A DNA stretch of 64,000 nucleotides from Streptomyces lincolnensis (GCF_021173675.1 NZ_JAIHON010000005.1:186001-250000); one strand, 5' to 3'. Positions 35,225 through 43,956 are shown, counted from the stretch's first letter. Numbers and translations: made by a program. The notes: a model not told the origin generated them from the sequence alone.

Positions 35225-37728
35225 CAGGCGTTCACCGCCCTGCCGTCGGCGCCCGTGGCGCCCCGCGTGTACTTGGGGTGGATCAACCCCACGCAGGTGT
35301 ACGGGAGTTCGGCGACCTCTTCCACCGGGACACCTCTCTGTTCGGCGAGCAGTCGGACATGGTCGAGGTCGGCGCCCGCACCGGCCTTCGCGAGGATCTT
35401 CCAGGGCACCCGGCGCAGCAGCACCCGGGTGGTCTCGCCGACGCCGGGCTTGACGAGGTTGACGTCGTGGATGCCGTACTCCTCGCTGATGCGCTCCACG
35501 GCGGCCCAGCCCTCCCAGGTGGGTGCGCGGTCGCCGGACAGCAGTTCCTTGGTGTGCGCGTCGACGGCGTCCACGACCTCGGGGAAGCGGGCGGCGACGG
35601 CGTCCAGGAAGGCCACGGAGACGTCGGTGTCGGCGAGTTCGCGGTAGAACTTCGCGCCGTGGAAGTCGTTCGGGCCGACCAGGTCCGCGCGCAGGACGGT
35701 GCGGGAGATCAGGCCGGAGACCGTGGAGTTGAGGCACGCGGACGGGATCAGGAAGTCCTCGCGGGTGCCGTACGTCTTCACGCACGAGCCGGGGTCGGCC
35801 AGCACCGCTATCTCCGGGTCGAAGCCGGTGATGCCGTCGGAGTCCTCGAACTCCTTGACGGCGTCGGCGAGTTCGCGGGTGATGGCGCCCTTGCCGGTCC
35901 AGCCGTCGACGAAGACGACGTCCCGGGGGTCGTGGTGGGCGGCCAGCCAGCGCAGGGCGTTGGCGTCGATGCCCCGGCCGCGGACGATCGAGACGGCGTA
36001 GTGGGGCAGGTCCAGGCCGTGCCGGAACTGGGCCCAGCGGCGCATCAGCACGCCGACGGGCGTGCCGGCGCGGGCCAGCGAGACGAGCACGGGGCGCGGG
36101 GAGCGCTCGGCGAGGACGAGTTCGGTGACCGCGCCGACCGCCTGCGCGATCCGCGCCGCCGACGTCTCCAGTGCCGCGTGGAACAGCTCCTGGTACTGCT
36201 CGCTGGGCTGGTACTCCACCGGCAGCGACTCCGCGTAGTGCGCGCCGCCGCTCTGGATGGCCTCCTCGCGCTCCTCGGTCGGCGCCTCCAGCGTCACGTC
36301 CGAGAGGTCCTGGAGCAGCCAGCCGACCTCCTCCGGAGCGTAACTGGAGAAGGCGGGGCCTCGGAGGGGCTCGGGGAGCATGGGGGGCCTTTCGGGGGTG
36401 TAGCTGGGGACGACCGCGAGGACGACCTGCCGGGTGTGTGCGGCGAGTTGGGCCAGGAGGCCGTCGGGGGCGTGCAGTTCGGGGGTGTCGGCGACCGAGT
36501 CGACCACGGCGACGACCGCGTCGAAGCCGGCGCCGGCGATGTTGTAGGCGTAGCGGTCGCCGGGGCCGTCGGCGGGGGTGTCGTGGGCGGGGAAGGTGAG
36601 GCGGGTGCGGATGGCGTAGCCGGGGTCGTCCACGGCGAGGACGGGTGAGCGGGTGGTGGTGGAGTAGGTGACGTCTACGTCCTCGACGGTCCGCTCCAGT
36701 TCGTGGGCGAGCCTCAGGGGCGTGTACATCAGCTCTTCGAAGCCGAGGATGTGGACGCGGTGGGCTGTGGCGGGGAGGGCTTGTGCGAGCTGGGCCGCCA
36801 TCTCGGGGAGGGCGGCTTCCAGGCGTATTCGGTGGGCCGGTGTGAAGCCGTGGCGGCCGCCGTCTGGGAGGTTTCGGGGCCAGAAGAGGTCCACGCGGTC
36901 GAATGCCGGGTGCGGGTCTGTGGGGGCTGGTCGCGCCCGCGCGGCGGTAGCCGCAGATTCAACACAGCCCCGCGCCCCTAGGGTGCTTCCCTCGAACCTT
37001 GCTACCAATTCCTGGCCTTTTTCCAGCACCCCCTCCGGCAGGTTCACCGTGCCCGATGCTGCTGCTACCAGGTCCACCCTCGCGCCTATCTCCTCCGCGA
37101 AGGTGTCCAGGCGGCCCGCGTCCGCCTCCGACCGCATGTCCACCAGGGCGACCACCACGTACCGGCCCCGCGGGTACCGCGCGTGCAGATCCCGGATCGT
37201 GTTGAGGACCGTGTTGCCCGTGGAGAACTCGTCGTCTACAAGGACCAACGGGCCGTCGCCGGACAGGAGCCCCGGGTCTTCCGGCAACAAGAGATGCGAC
37301 GTGGCGTGGGAGTGGGACTCCTCGAAGCCGCCTGCCGGGGTGAGGCCCGGGACCGGGCGGCGGGTGGAGTGGAGGTAGGGGGCGAGGCCGATGCCGTCGG
37401 CGACGGAGTGGCCGAGGCCGGTGGCGGTCTCGGCGTAGCCGAGGACGACCGCGCGGCCCGCCTCCTCGGTGCCCAGCAGCTCCCGCACCCGGCGGCCGAG
37501 GGTGACCCCGTGGTCGTAGACCACGCTCGGCGACTGGGGTACGTGCTTGCCGAGGACGTGGGAGACGAGCAGGTGGGCCCGCTTGGGGTTGCGGCGCAGG
37601 GCGAGCCCCAGGAGGTCGGTCAGCTGATCGTCGCCCACGAGTTCGACGCCGAGCCGTTCGGCGACCCACGTCCCGGACCAGACCCCGTCCGGTCCCGGCC
37701 GGCCCCCGTCGTTCACTGCCTTGTTCAT
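35224..37728 (-). CDS. Fused double phosphoribosyltransferase with TRSP domain (Ter system)
   Basis: An 834-residue cytoplasmic protein. Residues about 30-240 are a first PRTase domain with PRPP loop LVLVDDEFSTGNT (near 170). About 270-420 is a TRSP-like domain (FWPRNLPDGGRHGF, YAYNIAGAGFDAVVAVVD). From about 500 a second PRTase/StiP-type domain follows, with VLVSLARAGTPVGVLMRR and PRPP loop VVFVDGWTGKGAI (near 605), ending GLIHPKYTRG. In many genomes these are two genes. Residues about 250-270 come from a dispersed 60-bp repeat inserted in frame. ATG at 37728 lies 25 bp after the citrate-lyase-like gene. It should attach ribose-5-phosphate to unknown bases. Confidence 0.85.
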   Translation of the reverse strand: MNKAVNDGGRPGPDGVWSGTWVAERLGVELVGDDQLTDLLGLALRRNPKRAHLLVSHVLGKHVPQSPSVVYDHGVTLGRRVRELLGTEEAGRAVVLGYAETATGLGHSVADGIGLAPYLHSTRRPVPGLTPAGGFEESHSHATSHLLLPEDPGLLSGDGPLVLVDDEFSTGNTVLNTIRDLHARYPRGRYVVVALVDMRSEADAGRLDTFAEEIGARVDLVAAASGTVNLPEGVLEKGQELVARFEGSTLGARGCVESAATAARARPAPTDPHPAFDRVDLFWPRNLPDGGRHGFTPAHRIRLEAALPEMAAQLAQALPATAHRVHILGFEELMYTPLRLAHELERTVEDVDVTYSTTTRSPVLAVDDPGYAIRTRLTFPAHDTPADGPGDRYAYNIAGAGFDAVVAVVDSVADTPELHAPDGLLAQLAAHTRQVVLAVVPSYTPERPPMLPEPLRGPAFSSYAPEEVGWLLQDLSDVTLEAPTEEREEAIQSGGAHYAESLPVEYQPSEQYQELFHAALETSAARIAQAVGAVTELVLAERSPRPVLVSLARAGTPVGVLMRRWAQFRHGLDLPHYAVSIVRGRGIDANALRWLAAHHDPRDVVFVDGWTGKGAITRELADAVKEFEDSDGITGFDPEIAVLADPGSCVKTYGTREDFLIPSACLNSTVSGLISRTVLRADLVGPNDFHGAKFYRELADTDVSVAFLDAVAARFPEVVDAVDAHTKELLSGDRAPTWEGWAAVERISEEYGIHDVNLVKPGVGETTRVLLRRVPWKILAKAGAGADLDHVRLLAEQRGVPVEEVAELPYTCVGLIHPKYTRGATGADGRAVNA
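36920..36979. repeat. Long hairpin repeat, copy 2, inside the phosphoribosyltransferase ORF
   Basis: This 60-bp element matches the copy at 56673-56732 (opposite orientation) at 58 of 60 positions. Outer arms GGGGCTG (36923-36929) and CAGCCCC (36965-36971) and inner arms GCGGC (36941-36945) and GCCGC (36950-36954) can pair. Being 20 codons long it keeps the reading frame and adds a Cys/Ala/Arg/Pro-rich insert between the first PRTase and TRSP domains. Confidence 0.88.
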
Positions 37729-37753
37729 ACGTCCCTAGGTGTTCGGCGTTGAT

Positions 37754-38920
37754 TCAGCCGGGGATTCCGGCGGCGAGGAGCTCCACGAAGCCGATGTCCT
37801 CGTTGGCCACACCGAAGACCTCGGCGCGCAGCAGGGTCCGCTCGGCCCAGGCGCGGTGCGGCTTCACTTCGTTCATTTTGTTCGTGTACTGCGACCTGAG
37901 CACCCCGCCGCCGCCGCGCTCCGGCCGCAGGATGTCCTGGGCGTCGCTGAACTCCTCGTGGCTGACCACGGAGAGCGCGTGCACGGGCAGCACGTGGGAG
38001 GGGTGGATGCAGGTCTTGCCGAGCAGGCCGTTGGCCTGGTCGAGGGAGATCTCGCGGAGCAGCCCGTCCATGGCGTGCTCGATGAGCGCCTCGCGCAGTT
38101 CCTCGGCCTGGCCCTCCAGGAAGGGGCTGCGGCGCAGCTGGGGCTTGAACATGCGCTCCTGGACGCGGAAGTACTCCCAGACCGGTCCGGTCACCGTGAA
38201 GCCGGTGCCGTCGGCCCGGCCGAGCATGTTCACCACGTCGGCGATGACCGAGGCGACGATCTGGACGTCCCAGGCGGTCATGTCGGGGGCGCGGCGCAGG
38301 CCGTAGGAGGAGCAGAAGTCGGTCACGCCGAGGCGGAGCGCCAGCACGCGGTCGCGGTACTTGTCGACGGCGCGGGCGATGCCCTCCAGGGTCTCCACCC
38401 GTGACTCGCGGTACATCAGCTCGGGCGACTCCAGCACGGGCATGGCGAACAGCCGGCGTCCGCTGGCCGCCTCGGCGCCGGAGAGGGCCTCCAGGAAGGG
38501 GATGCCGCGCTCCTCGGTGAACTTCGGCAGCACGAATCCGGACAGCAGCCGGACGGCGGGGCCGAGCCGTCGTACGAGGTCGGGGATCTGCTGGGGGGAG
38601 CGGACCCGGACGAACAGCAGCGGGAGATCGATGCCCGTGCGGCCGGCGAGGTCGGTGAACTGTCGTACGAGGTTCTCCTCGGCGTCCGCGACGTCCTCGT
38701 CGCCGATCGAGTCCTCCAGGCACAGCACCATGGAGACCACGCCGCGTCCGGTCTGCTTGACGACGTCGTCGGCGAGCCGGGGCCGGGTGGCCGGACTGTA
38801 GAGCGTGGCGCCCAGGGCCGCGGAGAGCAGCCGGGCCGAGGAGTCGGCGGTGAACTCGCAGGGCTCCTGGTGGAACAGACGCTGCCGCACCTCAGGGGCG
38901 ATGTGCCCGAAATGACGCAT
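37754..38920 (-). CDS. HpcH/HpaI aldolase / citrate lyase beta-like protein (Ter system)
   Basis: A 388-residue TIM-barrel protein of the HpcH/CitE superfamily: VSMVLCLEDSIGDEDV is the metal-binding acidic strand, LPLLFVRVRSPQQI the Arg strand, LFAMPVLESPELMYRE carries the Glu ligand, and LGKTCIHPSHVLPV the C-terminal signature. The family forms or breaks C-C bonds in acyl-CoA or keto-acid substrates. It is the first gene of the operon citrate-lyase-like, double PRTase, HAD, all within coupling distance. ATG at 38920, four bases after GGGGGAG. A perfect palindrome sits 30 bp upstream. Its role in making a Ter-linked metabolite is inferred from gene context. Confidence 0.87.
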   Translation of the reverse strand: MRHFGHIAPEVRQRLFHQEPCEFTADSSARLLSAALGATLYSPATRPRLADDVVKQTGRGVVSMVLCLEDSIGDEDVADAEENLVRQFTDLAGRTGIDLPLLFVRVRSPQQIPDLVRRLGPAVRLLSGFVLPKFTEERGIPFLEALSGAEAASGRRLFAMPVLESPELMYRESRVETLEGIARAVDKYRDRVLALRLGVTDFCSSYGLRRAPDMTAWDVQIVASVIADVVNMLGRADGTGFTVTGPVWEYFRVQERMFKPQLRRSPFLEGQAEELREALIEHAMDGLLREISLDQANGLLGKTCIHPSHVLPVHALSVVSHEEFSDAQDILRPERGGGGVLRSQYTNKMNEVKPHRAWAERTLLRAEVFGVANEDIGFVELLAAGIPG

Positions 38921-38949
38921 AGAGCTCCCCCGTGTTGACTGAGCGTCCT

Positions 38950-38968
38950 CCTGTGACCGATTCACAGG
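38950..38968. promoter_or_regulatory. Perfect palindromic operator upstream of the Ter biosynthetic operon
   Basis: CCTGTGACCGATTCACAGG is a 7-5-7 perfect inverted repeat 30 bp before the ATG of the citrate-lyase-like gene. It contains TGTGA-N5-TCACA, similar to CRP/FNR-type sites but one base short of the usual spacing. The divergent terD gene starts at 39140, so the site may control both directions. Confidence 0.5.
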
Positions 38969-39139
38969 TGGCCGGTAATAGTACGTAGAGACCCATGTCG
39001 GGGGTTCCCGCCGGGCATGAATTTCTGGTAACGCGGACGAACACAGCCGAACACGGCTGTATCGACACCATGACGACACCCCGGGGAATCCGGCACCCCC
39101 GCGTTGTCGTGACCAGGACCGAGAGGGCAGGATGACCGC

Positions 39140-39973
39140 ATGACGCACGCGATGCTGAAGGGGTCGAACGTCCCGCTCAAGACCACCACGGTACGCGCCG
39201 TGCTGCGCTGGGCGCCCGGGCAGGGGGTCCCGGTCGTCGACGCCTCGGCGCTGCTCCTCGGCCCCGGCGGTCGTGTGCGATCCGACGAGGACTTCGTCTT
39301 CTACAACCAGCCCCGGCACCCTTCCGGGAAGGTCTGGCTCCTCGGCAAGAAGCGGGTGGCCGAGGGTCCCACCGATACGATCCAGACAGATCTGGCCGGT
39401 GTCGAGTCCGACGTCGGCCAGATTCTTCTGGTCGCTTCGGCGGACGGCGCCACGTTCGACCGGGTGCAGGGTCTGCGCATCCTGCTGTACGACGCCACGG
39501 CCGCCGACGGTGAGCCGCTGGCGTACTTCGACATCAAGCCGGAGACCGGCCGGGAGACCGCCCTGATCTGCGGCGAGCTGTACCGCCGTGGCGAGGGCTG
39601 GAAGTTCCGCGCGCTGGGTGAGGGCTATCTGGACGGCCTCCAGGACCTGGCGACCGACTACGGCATCTCGGTGGACGAGTCGGAGGGCCTGGACTCCCCG
39701 GCCGCCCCGGACGAGCTCGCGACGACGGTCGTCCCGCCGTCGCCCGCCACCCAGCAGGCCTCGGAGATCTCCCAGCCCCTGCCCCCGGAGCAGCCGACGG
39801 TCGTCCCGGCCCCGCCGGCCACCGCCGTCCCCGCCCAGCCCGCCTACGGCTACCCCCAGCAGCCCGCGGCGGCCACGGCCCAGCCGGCCTACGGCTATCC
39901 CCCGGCGGTATCGACCCTCCCGGACCCGGACTTCAGGCTGCCGCCGCAGGGGCCGCAGTTCATCGGGCGGTAA
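39140..39973 (+). CDS. TerD-domain protein with Pro-rich tail
   Basis: A 277-residue protein. The first 180 residues are a TerD domain: [36 protein letters not shown] and [26 protein letters not shown] match the fold, while the calcium-binding D-x-D-L-D-A segment is weaker than in the two other TerD genes. Residues 180-277 are Pro/Ala/Gln-rich with repeated QPAYGYP units, likely disordered. TerD proteins bind Ca2+ and are peripheral partners of TerC at the membrane. It is divergent from the biosynthetic operon. ATG at 39140; a start at 39149 is possible. Confidence 0.9.
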   Translation: MTHAMLKGSNVPLKTTTVRAVLRWAPGQGVPVVDASALLLGPGGRVRSDEDFVFYNQPRHPSGKVWLLGKKRVAEGPTDTIQTDLAGVESDVGQILLVASADGATFDRVQGLRILLYDATAADGEPLAYFDIKPETGRETALICGELYRRGEGWKFRALGEGYLDGLQDLATDYGISVDESEGLDSPAAPDELATTVVPPSPATQQASEISQPLPPEQPTVVPAPPATAVPAQPAYGYPQQPAAATAQPAYGYPPAVSTLPDPDFRLPPQGPQFIGR

Positions 39974-39978
39974 AGGCG

Positions 39979-40716
39979 TTACCGCTCGGCCTTCGCCTTG
40001 TAGCCCCGCCCCCACTGCAGTCCCCACCCGTACAGCCGGTCCAGCTCGCCCTGGAAGCCGTAGACGAACCGCACCTCGCGCCGGACCATCAGCTCGCCCT
40101 TCACGTTCTCGATCATCACCACCGCGCAGGACCGGGCCTGCGGATGCCGCTCGTCGAGATGTATCTCGATCCGCGGCCCGTTGCTCGGGTAGAGCGTGAC
40201 GATCGCGTGCGTACGGTCGAACGCCGGCGTCTGGTCGTAGATGTACACGAACACCAGCAGCCGCTTGATGGCGTCCTTGTGGTCGAGGTTGACGTACATC
40301 GTCTCCCCGGACGCCGACCCGAACCGGTCGTCCCCGCTGAGCTTCACGTACGGCGCCCCGTTGGTGTCCCCGAGGAGGCCGCCCAGCGGCTGTACGACCC
40401 CCTTGGTGCCGTCGGCGAGTTCGTACAGGCATCCCAGGTCGAGGTCGACGTTGACCATGCTCTGGCTGTGTCCGAGGACCTCCGGCGGTTTGAGCGCCTT
40501 GAAGGGGTGCCGCAGCAGGCTCTCCCGCTGGGACCCGCCCAGGTCGGAGGTCCGCATCCGCCAGGCCAGGTTGATGCGCAGATGCCCGGTGGCCGCGCCC
40601 TGCTTGGTGAGGGAGACCTGGCTGTGCCGTTTGGTCAGTTCGATGGCGTTGGTGGCGGCGTTTCCCGAGTCGAAGTCGGTTTCGCGGCCGCGCCAGAGTC
40701 CGTCGAAGAAGCCCAT
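39979..40716 (-). CDS. TerA-like tellurium resistance family protein
   Basis: A 245-residue protein matching the C-terminal part of TerA: VDLDLGCLYELADGTKGVVQPLG, PYVKLSGDDRFGSASGE, KRLLVFVYIYDQTPAF and LYGWGLQWGRGYKAK. Enteric TerA is longer (around 385 residues), so this is the compact form. TerA is a TerD-like domain protein of the Ca2+-sensing Ter set and probably binds TerD or TerC. It ends six bases from the convergent terD stop, leaving no terminator space. ATG at 40716, 119 bp after the terC stop. Confidence 0.85.
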   Translation of the reverse strand: MGFFDGLWRGRETDFDSGNAATNAIELTKRHSQVSLTKQGAATGHLRINLAWRMRTSDLGGSQRESLLRHPFKALKPPEVLGHSQSMVNVDLDLGCLYELADGTKGVVQPLGGLLGDTNGAPYVKLSGDDRFGSASGETMYVNLDHKDAIKRLLVFVYIYDQTPAFDRTHAIVTLYPSNGPRIEIHLDERHPQARSCAVVMIENVKGELMVRREVRFVYGFQGELDRLYGWGLQWGRGYKAKAER

Positions 40717-40770
40717 TCCCGCCCCAGTTCGCTGTCGACGCGGCTGCCGTGGCAGCCGTCAAAGCCCGGC

Positions 40771-40806
40771 GGGGCGGCGCCGGGGAGTCGTCCCCGACAC
40801 CGCCCC
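40771..40806 (-). terminator. Hairpin after terC
   Basis: GGGGCGG (40771-40777) pairs with CCGCCCC (40800-40806), and CGGGGA (40781-40786) with TCCCCG (40791-40796) around GTCG, with a small internal loop. It is 30 bp after the terC stop and may reduce read-through into the TerA-like gene. Confidence 0.6.
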
Positions 40807-40835
40807 GCTCAGAGCGTTCCTCATGCAGAAGCTGA

Positions 40836-41984
40836 TCACACCCCGGACGACACCTCAGTCTTGTCGTCCGAGCCCGCCGCTTTTCCCTCGGCGGCCGCGA
40901 TCGCCTTGTTGCGGCGCACGGAGGACCAGAAGGACCAGGCGATCAGGATCACGCCGATCGAGCCGGTGATGAGCTCGTGGATCTCGTACTGGATGGTGAC
41001 CAGCAGGATGATGGCGAGGGCGCCGATCGCGTAGTGGGCGCCGTGCTCCAGGTAGACGTAGTCGTCGAGGGTGCCCTGGCGGACCAGGTACACGGTCAGC
41101 GACCGGACGTACATGGCGCCGATGCCGAGGCCGAGGGCCATCAGGACGATGTCGTTGGTGATGGCGAAGGCGCCGATCACGCCGTCGAAGGAGAAGGACG
41201 CGTCGAGGACTTCCAGGTAGAGGAACATGAAGAACGCCGCCCGGCCGACCAGGACGATGGCCGACTTGGGCTTGCCCTCGCGCTCGGCCTGCTCCTCGGC
41301 CTCGTGCTCGCGCTCCTCCTCCTCTTCGAGCTTGTCCTCGAAGTAGCCGGAGAGGCCGCCGACGATCATGTAGGTGATCAGGCCCGCGACACCGGAGATG
41401 AGGACCGTCTCCGCCTTGTCGACGTGGGTGCCGCCGTGCTGGTGGGCGTGGGTGGCGAAGGTCATCGCGGAGATCAGCAGGATGATCAGGGCGATGCAGA
41501 CCGACAGCATGTCGATCTTCCCGAGCTTGGCGAGCGGACGCTCCAGCCAGCCGAGCCACTTGATGTCACGGTCCTCGAAGATGAAGTCGAGGAAGATCAT
41601 CAGCAGGAACATGCCGCCGAAGGCGGCGATGGACGGGTGGGCGTCCGTCACCAGCTGCTGGTAACGGTCCTTGTCGGTCAGGGCGAGGTCGACGGCCTCG
41701 ATGGGACCCATGGAGGCGCTGACCGCCACGATGACGACGGGGAAGACCAGTCGCATGCCGAAGACCGCGATGAGGATGCCGATGGTGAGGAAGATCTTCT
41801 GCCAGAAGGCACTCATCTTCTTCAGGATCCCGGCGTTGACCACCGCGTTGTCGAACGAGAGGGAGATCTCGAGGACGGAAAGGATCGCCACGACACCGAA
41901 GGCGGTCCACCCCCCGTAGAAGACCGCCGCGACGAGGCCGAGCGCGGTGACCGCGAACGACCAGCCGAAGGTTTTCAGAACCAC
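40836..41984 (-). CDS. TerC-family (DUF475) integral membrane protein
   Basis: A 382-residue protein with about nine membrane helices. LEISLSFDNAVVNAGILKKM and LEVLDASFSFDGVIGAFAIT are the twin TerC motifs with the acidic residue and S-F-D-N/G. An acidic, highly charged cytoplasmic loop (KLEEEEEREHEAEEQ) and an H-x-H-x-H patch (ATHAHQHGGTH) could bind metal. Related TerC proteins export Mn2+ or support metal loading of exported proteins. GTG at 41984. It is the membrane hub expected for the TerD and TerA-like proteins in this cluster. No yybP-ykoY element was found before it. Confidence 0.92.
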   Translation of the reverse strand: MVLKTFGWSFAVTALGLVAAVFYGGWTAFGVVAILSVLEISLSFDNAVVNAGILKKMSAFWQKIFLTIGILIAVFGMRLVFPVVIVAVSASMGPIEAVDLALTDKDRYQQLVTDAHPSIAAFGGMFLLMIFLDFIFEDRDIKWLGWLERPLAKLGKIDMLSVCIALIILLISAMTFATHAHQHGGTHVDKAETVLISGVAGLITYMIVGGLSGYFEDKLEEEEEREHEAEEQAEREGKPKSAIVLVGRAAFFMFLYLEVLDASFSFDGVIGAFAITNDIVLMALGLGIGAMYVRSLTVYLVRQGTLDDYVYLEHGAHYAIGALAIILLVTIQYEIHELITGSIGVILIAWSFWSSVRRNKAIAAAEGKAAGSDDKTEVSSGV

Positions 41985-42033
41985 TGGCTACCCAATCCTC
42001 TAAGTACGGATCTCTACCACGCCGTACTCGGCT

Positions 42034-42609
42034 TTACGAAACATTGACTCCGAAGTCTAGAGCGATGCCCCGCAGTCCCGACGCGTACCCCTGGCCGACC
42101 GCCCTGAACTTCCATTCGCCCTGATGGCGATAGACCTCGCCGAAGATCATCGCGGTCTCGGTGGAGGCGTCCTCGCTGAGGTCGTACCGGGCGAGTTCCT
42201 GGCCGTCGGCCTGGTTGACCACGCGGATGAAGGCGTTGCTGACCTGGCCGAAGGTCTGGCCGCGCTCGTCGGCCATGTGGATGGAGACGGGGAAGATGAT
42301 CTTGTCGCACTGCGGCGGCACCTTGGAGAGGTCGATCAGCAGCGACTCGTCGTCGCCCTCGCCCTCACCGGTGAGGTTGTCACCGGTGTGCTCGACCGAG
42401 CCGTCCGGACTCTTGAGCTGGTTGTAGAAGATGAACCACTCGTCCCCCATCACACGCCCGTTGGTGCACATCAGGGCGCTGGCGTCGAGGTCGAAGTCGG
42501 CTCCGGTGGTGGATCGAGCGTCCCAGCCGAGCCCGATCATCACCTGGGTGAGATTGGGTGCGGCCTTGGACAGGGAGACATTGCCTCCCTTGGCGAGCGT
42601 GACGCCCAT
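42034..42609 (-). CDS. TerD-family protein
   Basis: A 191-residue canonical Ter[31 protein letters not shown] (first Ca2+ motif), [14 protein letters not shown] (second acidic cluster) and [24 protein letters not shown]. It is closely related to the adjacent terD, so the pair arose by duplication. TerD binds Ca2+ and acts in resistance to tellurite, other oxidants and phage in characterised systems; in Streptomyces terD genes are also linked to differentiation. ATG at 42609. A strong hairpin lies between it and the upstream terD. Confidence 0.95.
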   Translation of the reverse strand: MGVTLAKGGNVSLSKAAPNLTQVMIGLGWDARSTTGADFDLDASALMCTNGRVMGDEWFIFYNQLKSPDGSVEHTGDNLTGEGEGDDESLLIDLSKVPPQCDKIIFPVSIHMADERGQTFGQVSNAFIRVVNQADGQELARYDLSEDASTETAMIFGEVYRHQGEWKFRAVGQGYASGLRGIALDFGVNVS

Positions 42610-42657
42610 TGCGCTGGTCCCTCCCCGAGACGGTGGTGCTTCACTGCTTGTCCTGCG

Positions 42658-42694
42658 CGTCCGGCGCCGCACGCAAACCGTGCGGCGCCGGACG
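42658..42694. terminator. 16-bp perfect hairpin between the terD paralogues
   Basis: Arms 42658-42673 and 42679-42694 are perfectly complementary (begin CGTCCGGCGCCG) around the loop CAAAC. It lies 14 bp after the stop of the upstream terD and 49 bp before the start of the next, so it may act as an attenuator that sets their expression ratio or stabilises the upstream mRNA. Confidence 0.7.
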
Positions 42695-42707
42695 AAGACC
42701 CCCAGGG

Positions 42708-43283
42708 TCAGACGTTCACACCGAAGTCCTGGGCGATGCCGCGCAGACCGGAGGCATAGCCCTGGCCGATGGCACGGAACTTCCACTCCGCGCCGTGCCG
42801 GTAGAGCTCGCCGAAGACCATGGCGGTCTCGGTGGAGGCGTCCTCGGAGAGGTCGTAGCGCGCGATCTCGGCGCCGCCGGCCTGGTTCACGACGCGGATG
42901 AACGCGTTGCGGACCTGACCGAAGGACTGCTGGCGGTTCTCGGCGTCGTAGATCGAGACCGGGAAGACGATCTTCTCGACGTCGGCCGGGACGGCGGCGA
43001 GGTTGACCTTGATCTGCTCGTCGTCGCCCTCGCCCTCACCGGTGAGGTTGTCACCGGTGTGCTCGACCGAGCCGTCGGCGCTCTTGAGGTTGTTGAAGAA
43101 CACGAAGTTGGCGTCGCTGCTGACCTTGCCCTCGGCGTTCGTCAGCAGTGCGCTGGCGTCGAGGTCGAAGTCCGTGCCGGTCGTGGTGCGGATGTCCCAC
43201 CCCAGACCGACGACGACCGCGGTCAGTCCCGGCGCCTCCTTGCTCAGAGATACGTTGCCGCCCTTGCTGAGGCTGACTCCCAC
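42708..43283 (-). CDS. TerD-family protein
   Basis: A 191-residue TerD of the same type as its neighbour: [44 protein letters not shown] and [35 protein letters not shown]. The acidic motifs expected to bind two Ca2+ are intact. ATG at 43283, with GGAG upstream. It follows the peroxiredoxin gene by 113 bp on the same strand, which includes room for a promoter. Confidence 0.95.
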   Translation of the reverse strand: MGVSLSKGGNVSLSKEAPGLTAVVVGLGWDIRTTTGTDFDLDASALLTNAEGKVSSDANFVFFNNLKSADGSVEHTGDNLTGEGEGDDEQIKVNLAAVPADVEKIVFPVSIYDAENRQQSFGQVRNAFIRVVNQAGGAEIARYDLSEDASTETAMVFGELYRHGAEWKFRAIGQGYASGLRGIAQDFGVNV

Positions 43284-43396
43284 GAGTCCTCCATTGGTGT
43301 CCAGGGGCGGGGAGCCCCGCCGTGCGTTCGATGTCGGATCAACGAGTCGATCCTAGTGACGGGTTCCCGCACCACGCATGCCTTGGAACCGAAGAA

Positions 43397-43855
43397 TCAG
43401 AGGGTGTCGAGCGCCTTGACGTAGTCGTTCAGGTCACGGGCGTCGGGCAGGGCGTTGACGACGGTCCAGCGGACCACGCCCTCCTTGTCGATGACGAAGG
43501 TGCCGCGCACCGCGCAGCCCTTGTCCTCGGCGAAGACGCCGTAGGCGCGAGAGACCTCGCCGTGCGGCCAGAAGTCGCTGAGCAGGGGGTAGTCCAGGCC
43601 CTCCTGCTCGGCGAAGACGCGCAGGGTGTGGATGGAGTCGTTGGAGACGGCGAGCAGCTGGGTGTCCCGGTCGGAGAACTTCGGGAGGTTGTCGCGCAGC
43701 TCGCACAGCTCGCCGGTGCACACACCGGTGAAGGCGAAGGGGTAGAAGAGCAGCACGACGTTCTTGGCTCCGCGGAAGTCGGAGAGCCGGACGGTCGCGC
43801 CGTGGTTGTCCTTGAGCTCGAAGTCGGGGGCCTTGTCGCCGACCTGGATCGCCAT
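43397..43855 (-). CDS. AhpE-like one-Cys peroxiredoxin
   Basis: A 152-residue thioredoxin-fold peroxidase. The peroxidatic Cys46 is in [13 protein letters not shown], matching the P-x3-T-x2-C signature, and the pattern is that of mycobacterial AhpE. A second Cys at 51 and one at about 111 (KGCAV) are present. It reduces hydrogen peroxide and organic peroxides, probably using mycothiol or mycoredoxin. ATG at 43855. Its place beside terD genes fits an oxidative-stress role of the neighbourhood. Confidence 0.92.
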   Translation of the reverse strand: MAIQVGDKAPDFELKDNHGATVRLSDFRGAKNVVLLFYPFAFTGVCTGELCELRDNLPKFSDRDTQLLAVSNDSIHTLRVFAEQEGLDYPLLSDFWPHGEVSRAYGVFAEDKGCAVRGTFVIDKEGVVRWTVVNALPDARDLNDYVKALDTL

Positions 43856-43925
43856 CGCCTCGGATGTCCCTTCGGTGGGGCTGTTCGGGTGACTCCCACC
43901 CTACGCAGCGATCACCGCACGGCTT

Positions 43926-43956
43926 CGGACGGGCCGGTGCTGGACCGGCCCGTCCG
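43926..43956 (-). terminator. Hairpin terminator after the DUF3052 gene
   Basis: CGGACGGGCCGGT (43926-43938) and ACCGGCCCGTCCG (43944-43956) are a perfect 13-bp inverted repeat with a five-base loop. It is ten bases after the stop of the minus-strand DUF3052 gene and before the peroxiredoxin promoter. Confidence 0.8.

Noticed and set aside
41985..42033. A yybP-ykoY riboswitch before terC
   Set aside because: TerC genes often have one, but the gap here is only 49 bp and neither conserved loop is present.
34409..43283. Ter cluster as a horizontally acquired island
   Set aside because: GC content and codon use look like the surroundings, and no integrase, tRNA junction or flanking repeat was found; the linkage with aceE and a DUF3052 gene is typical of Streptomyces chromosomes.
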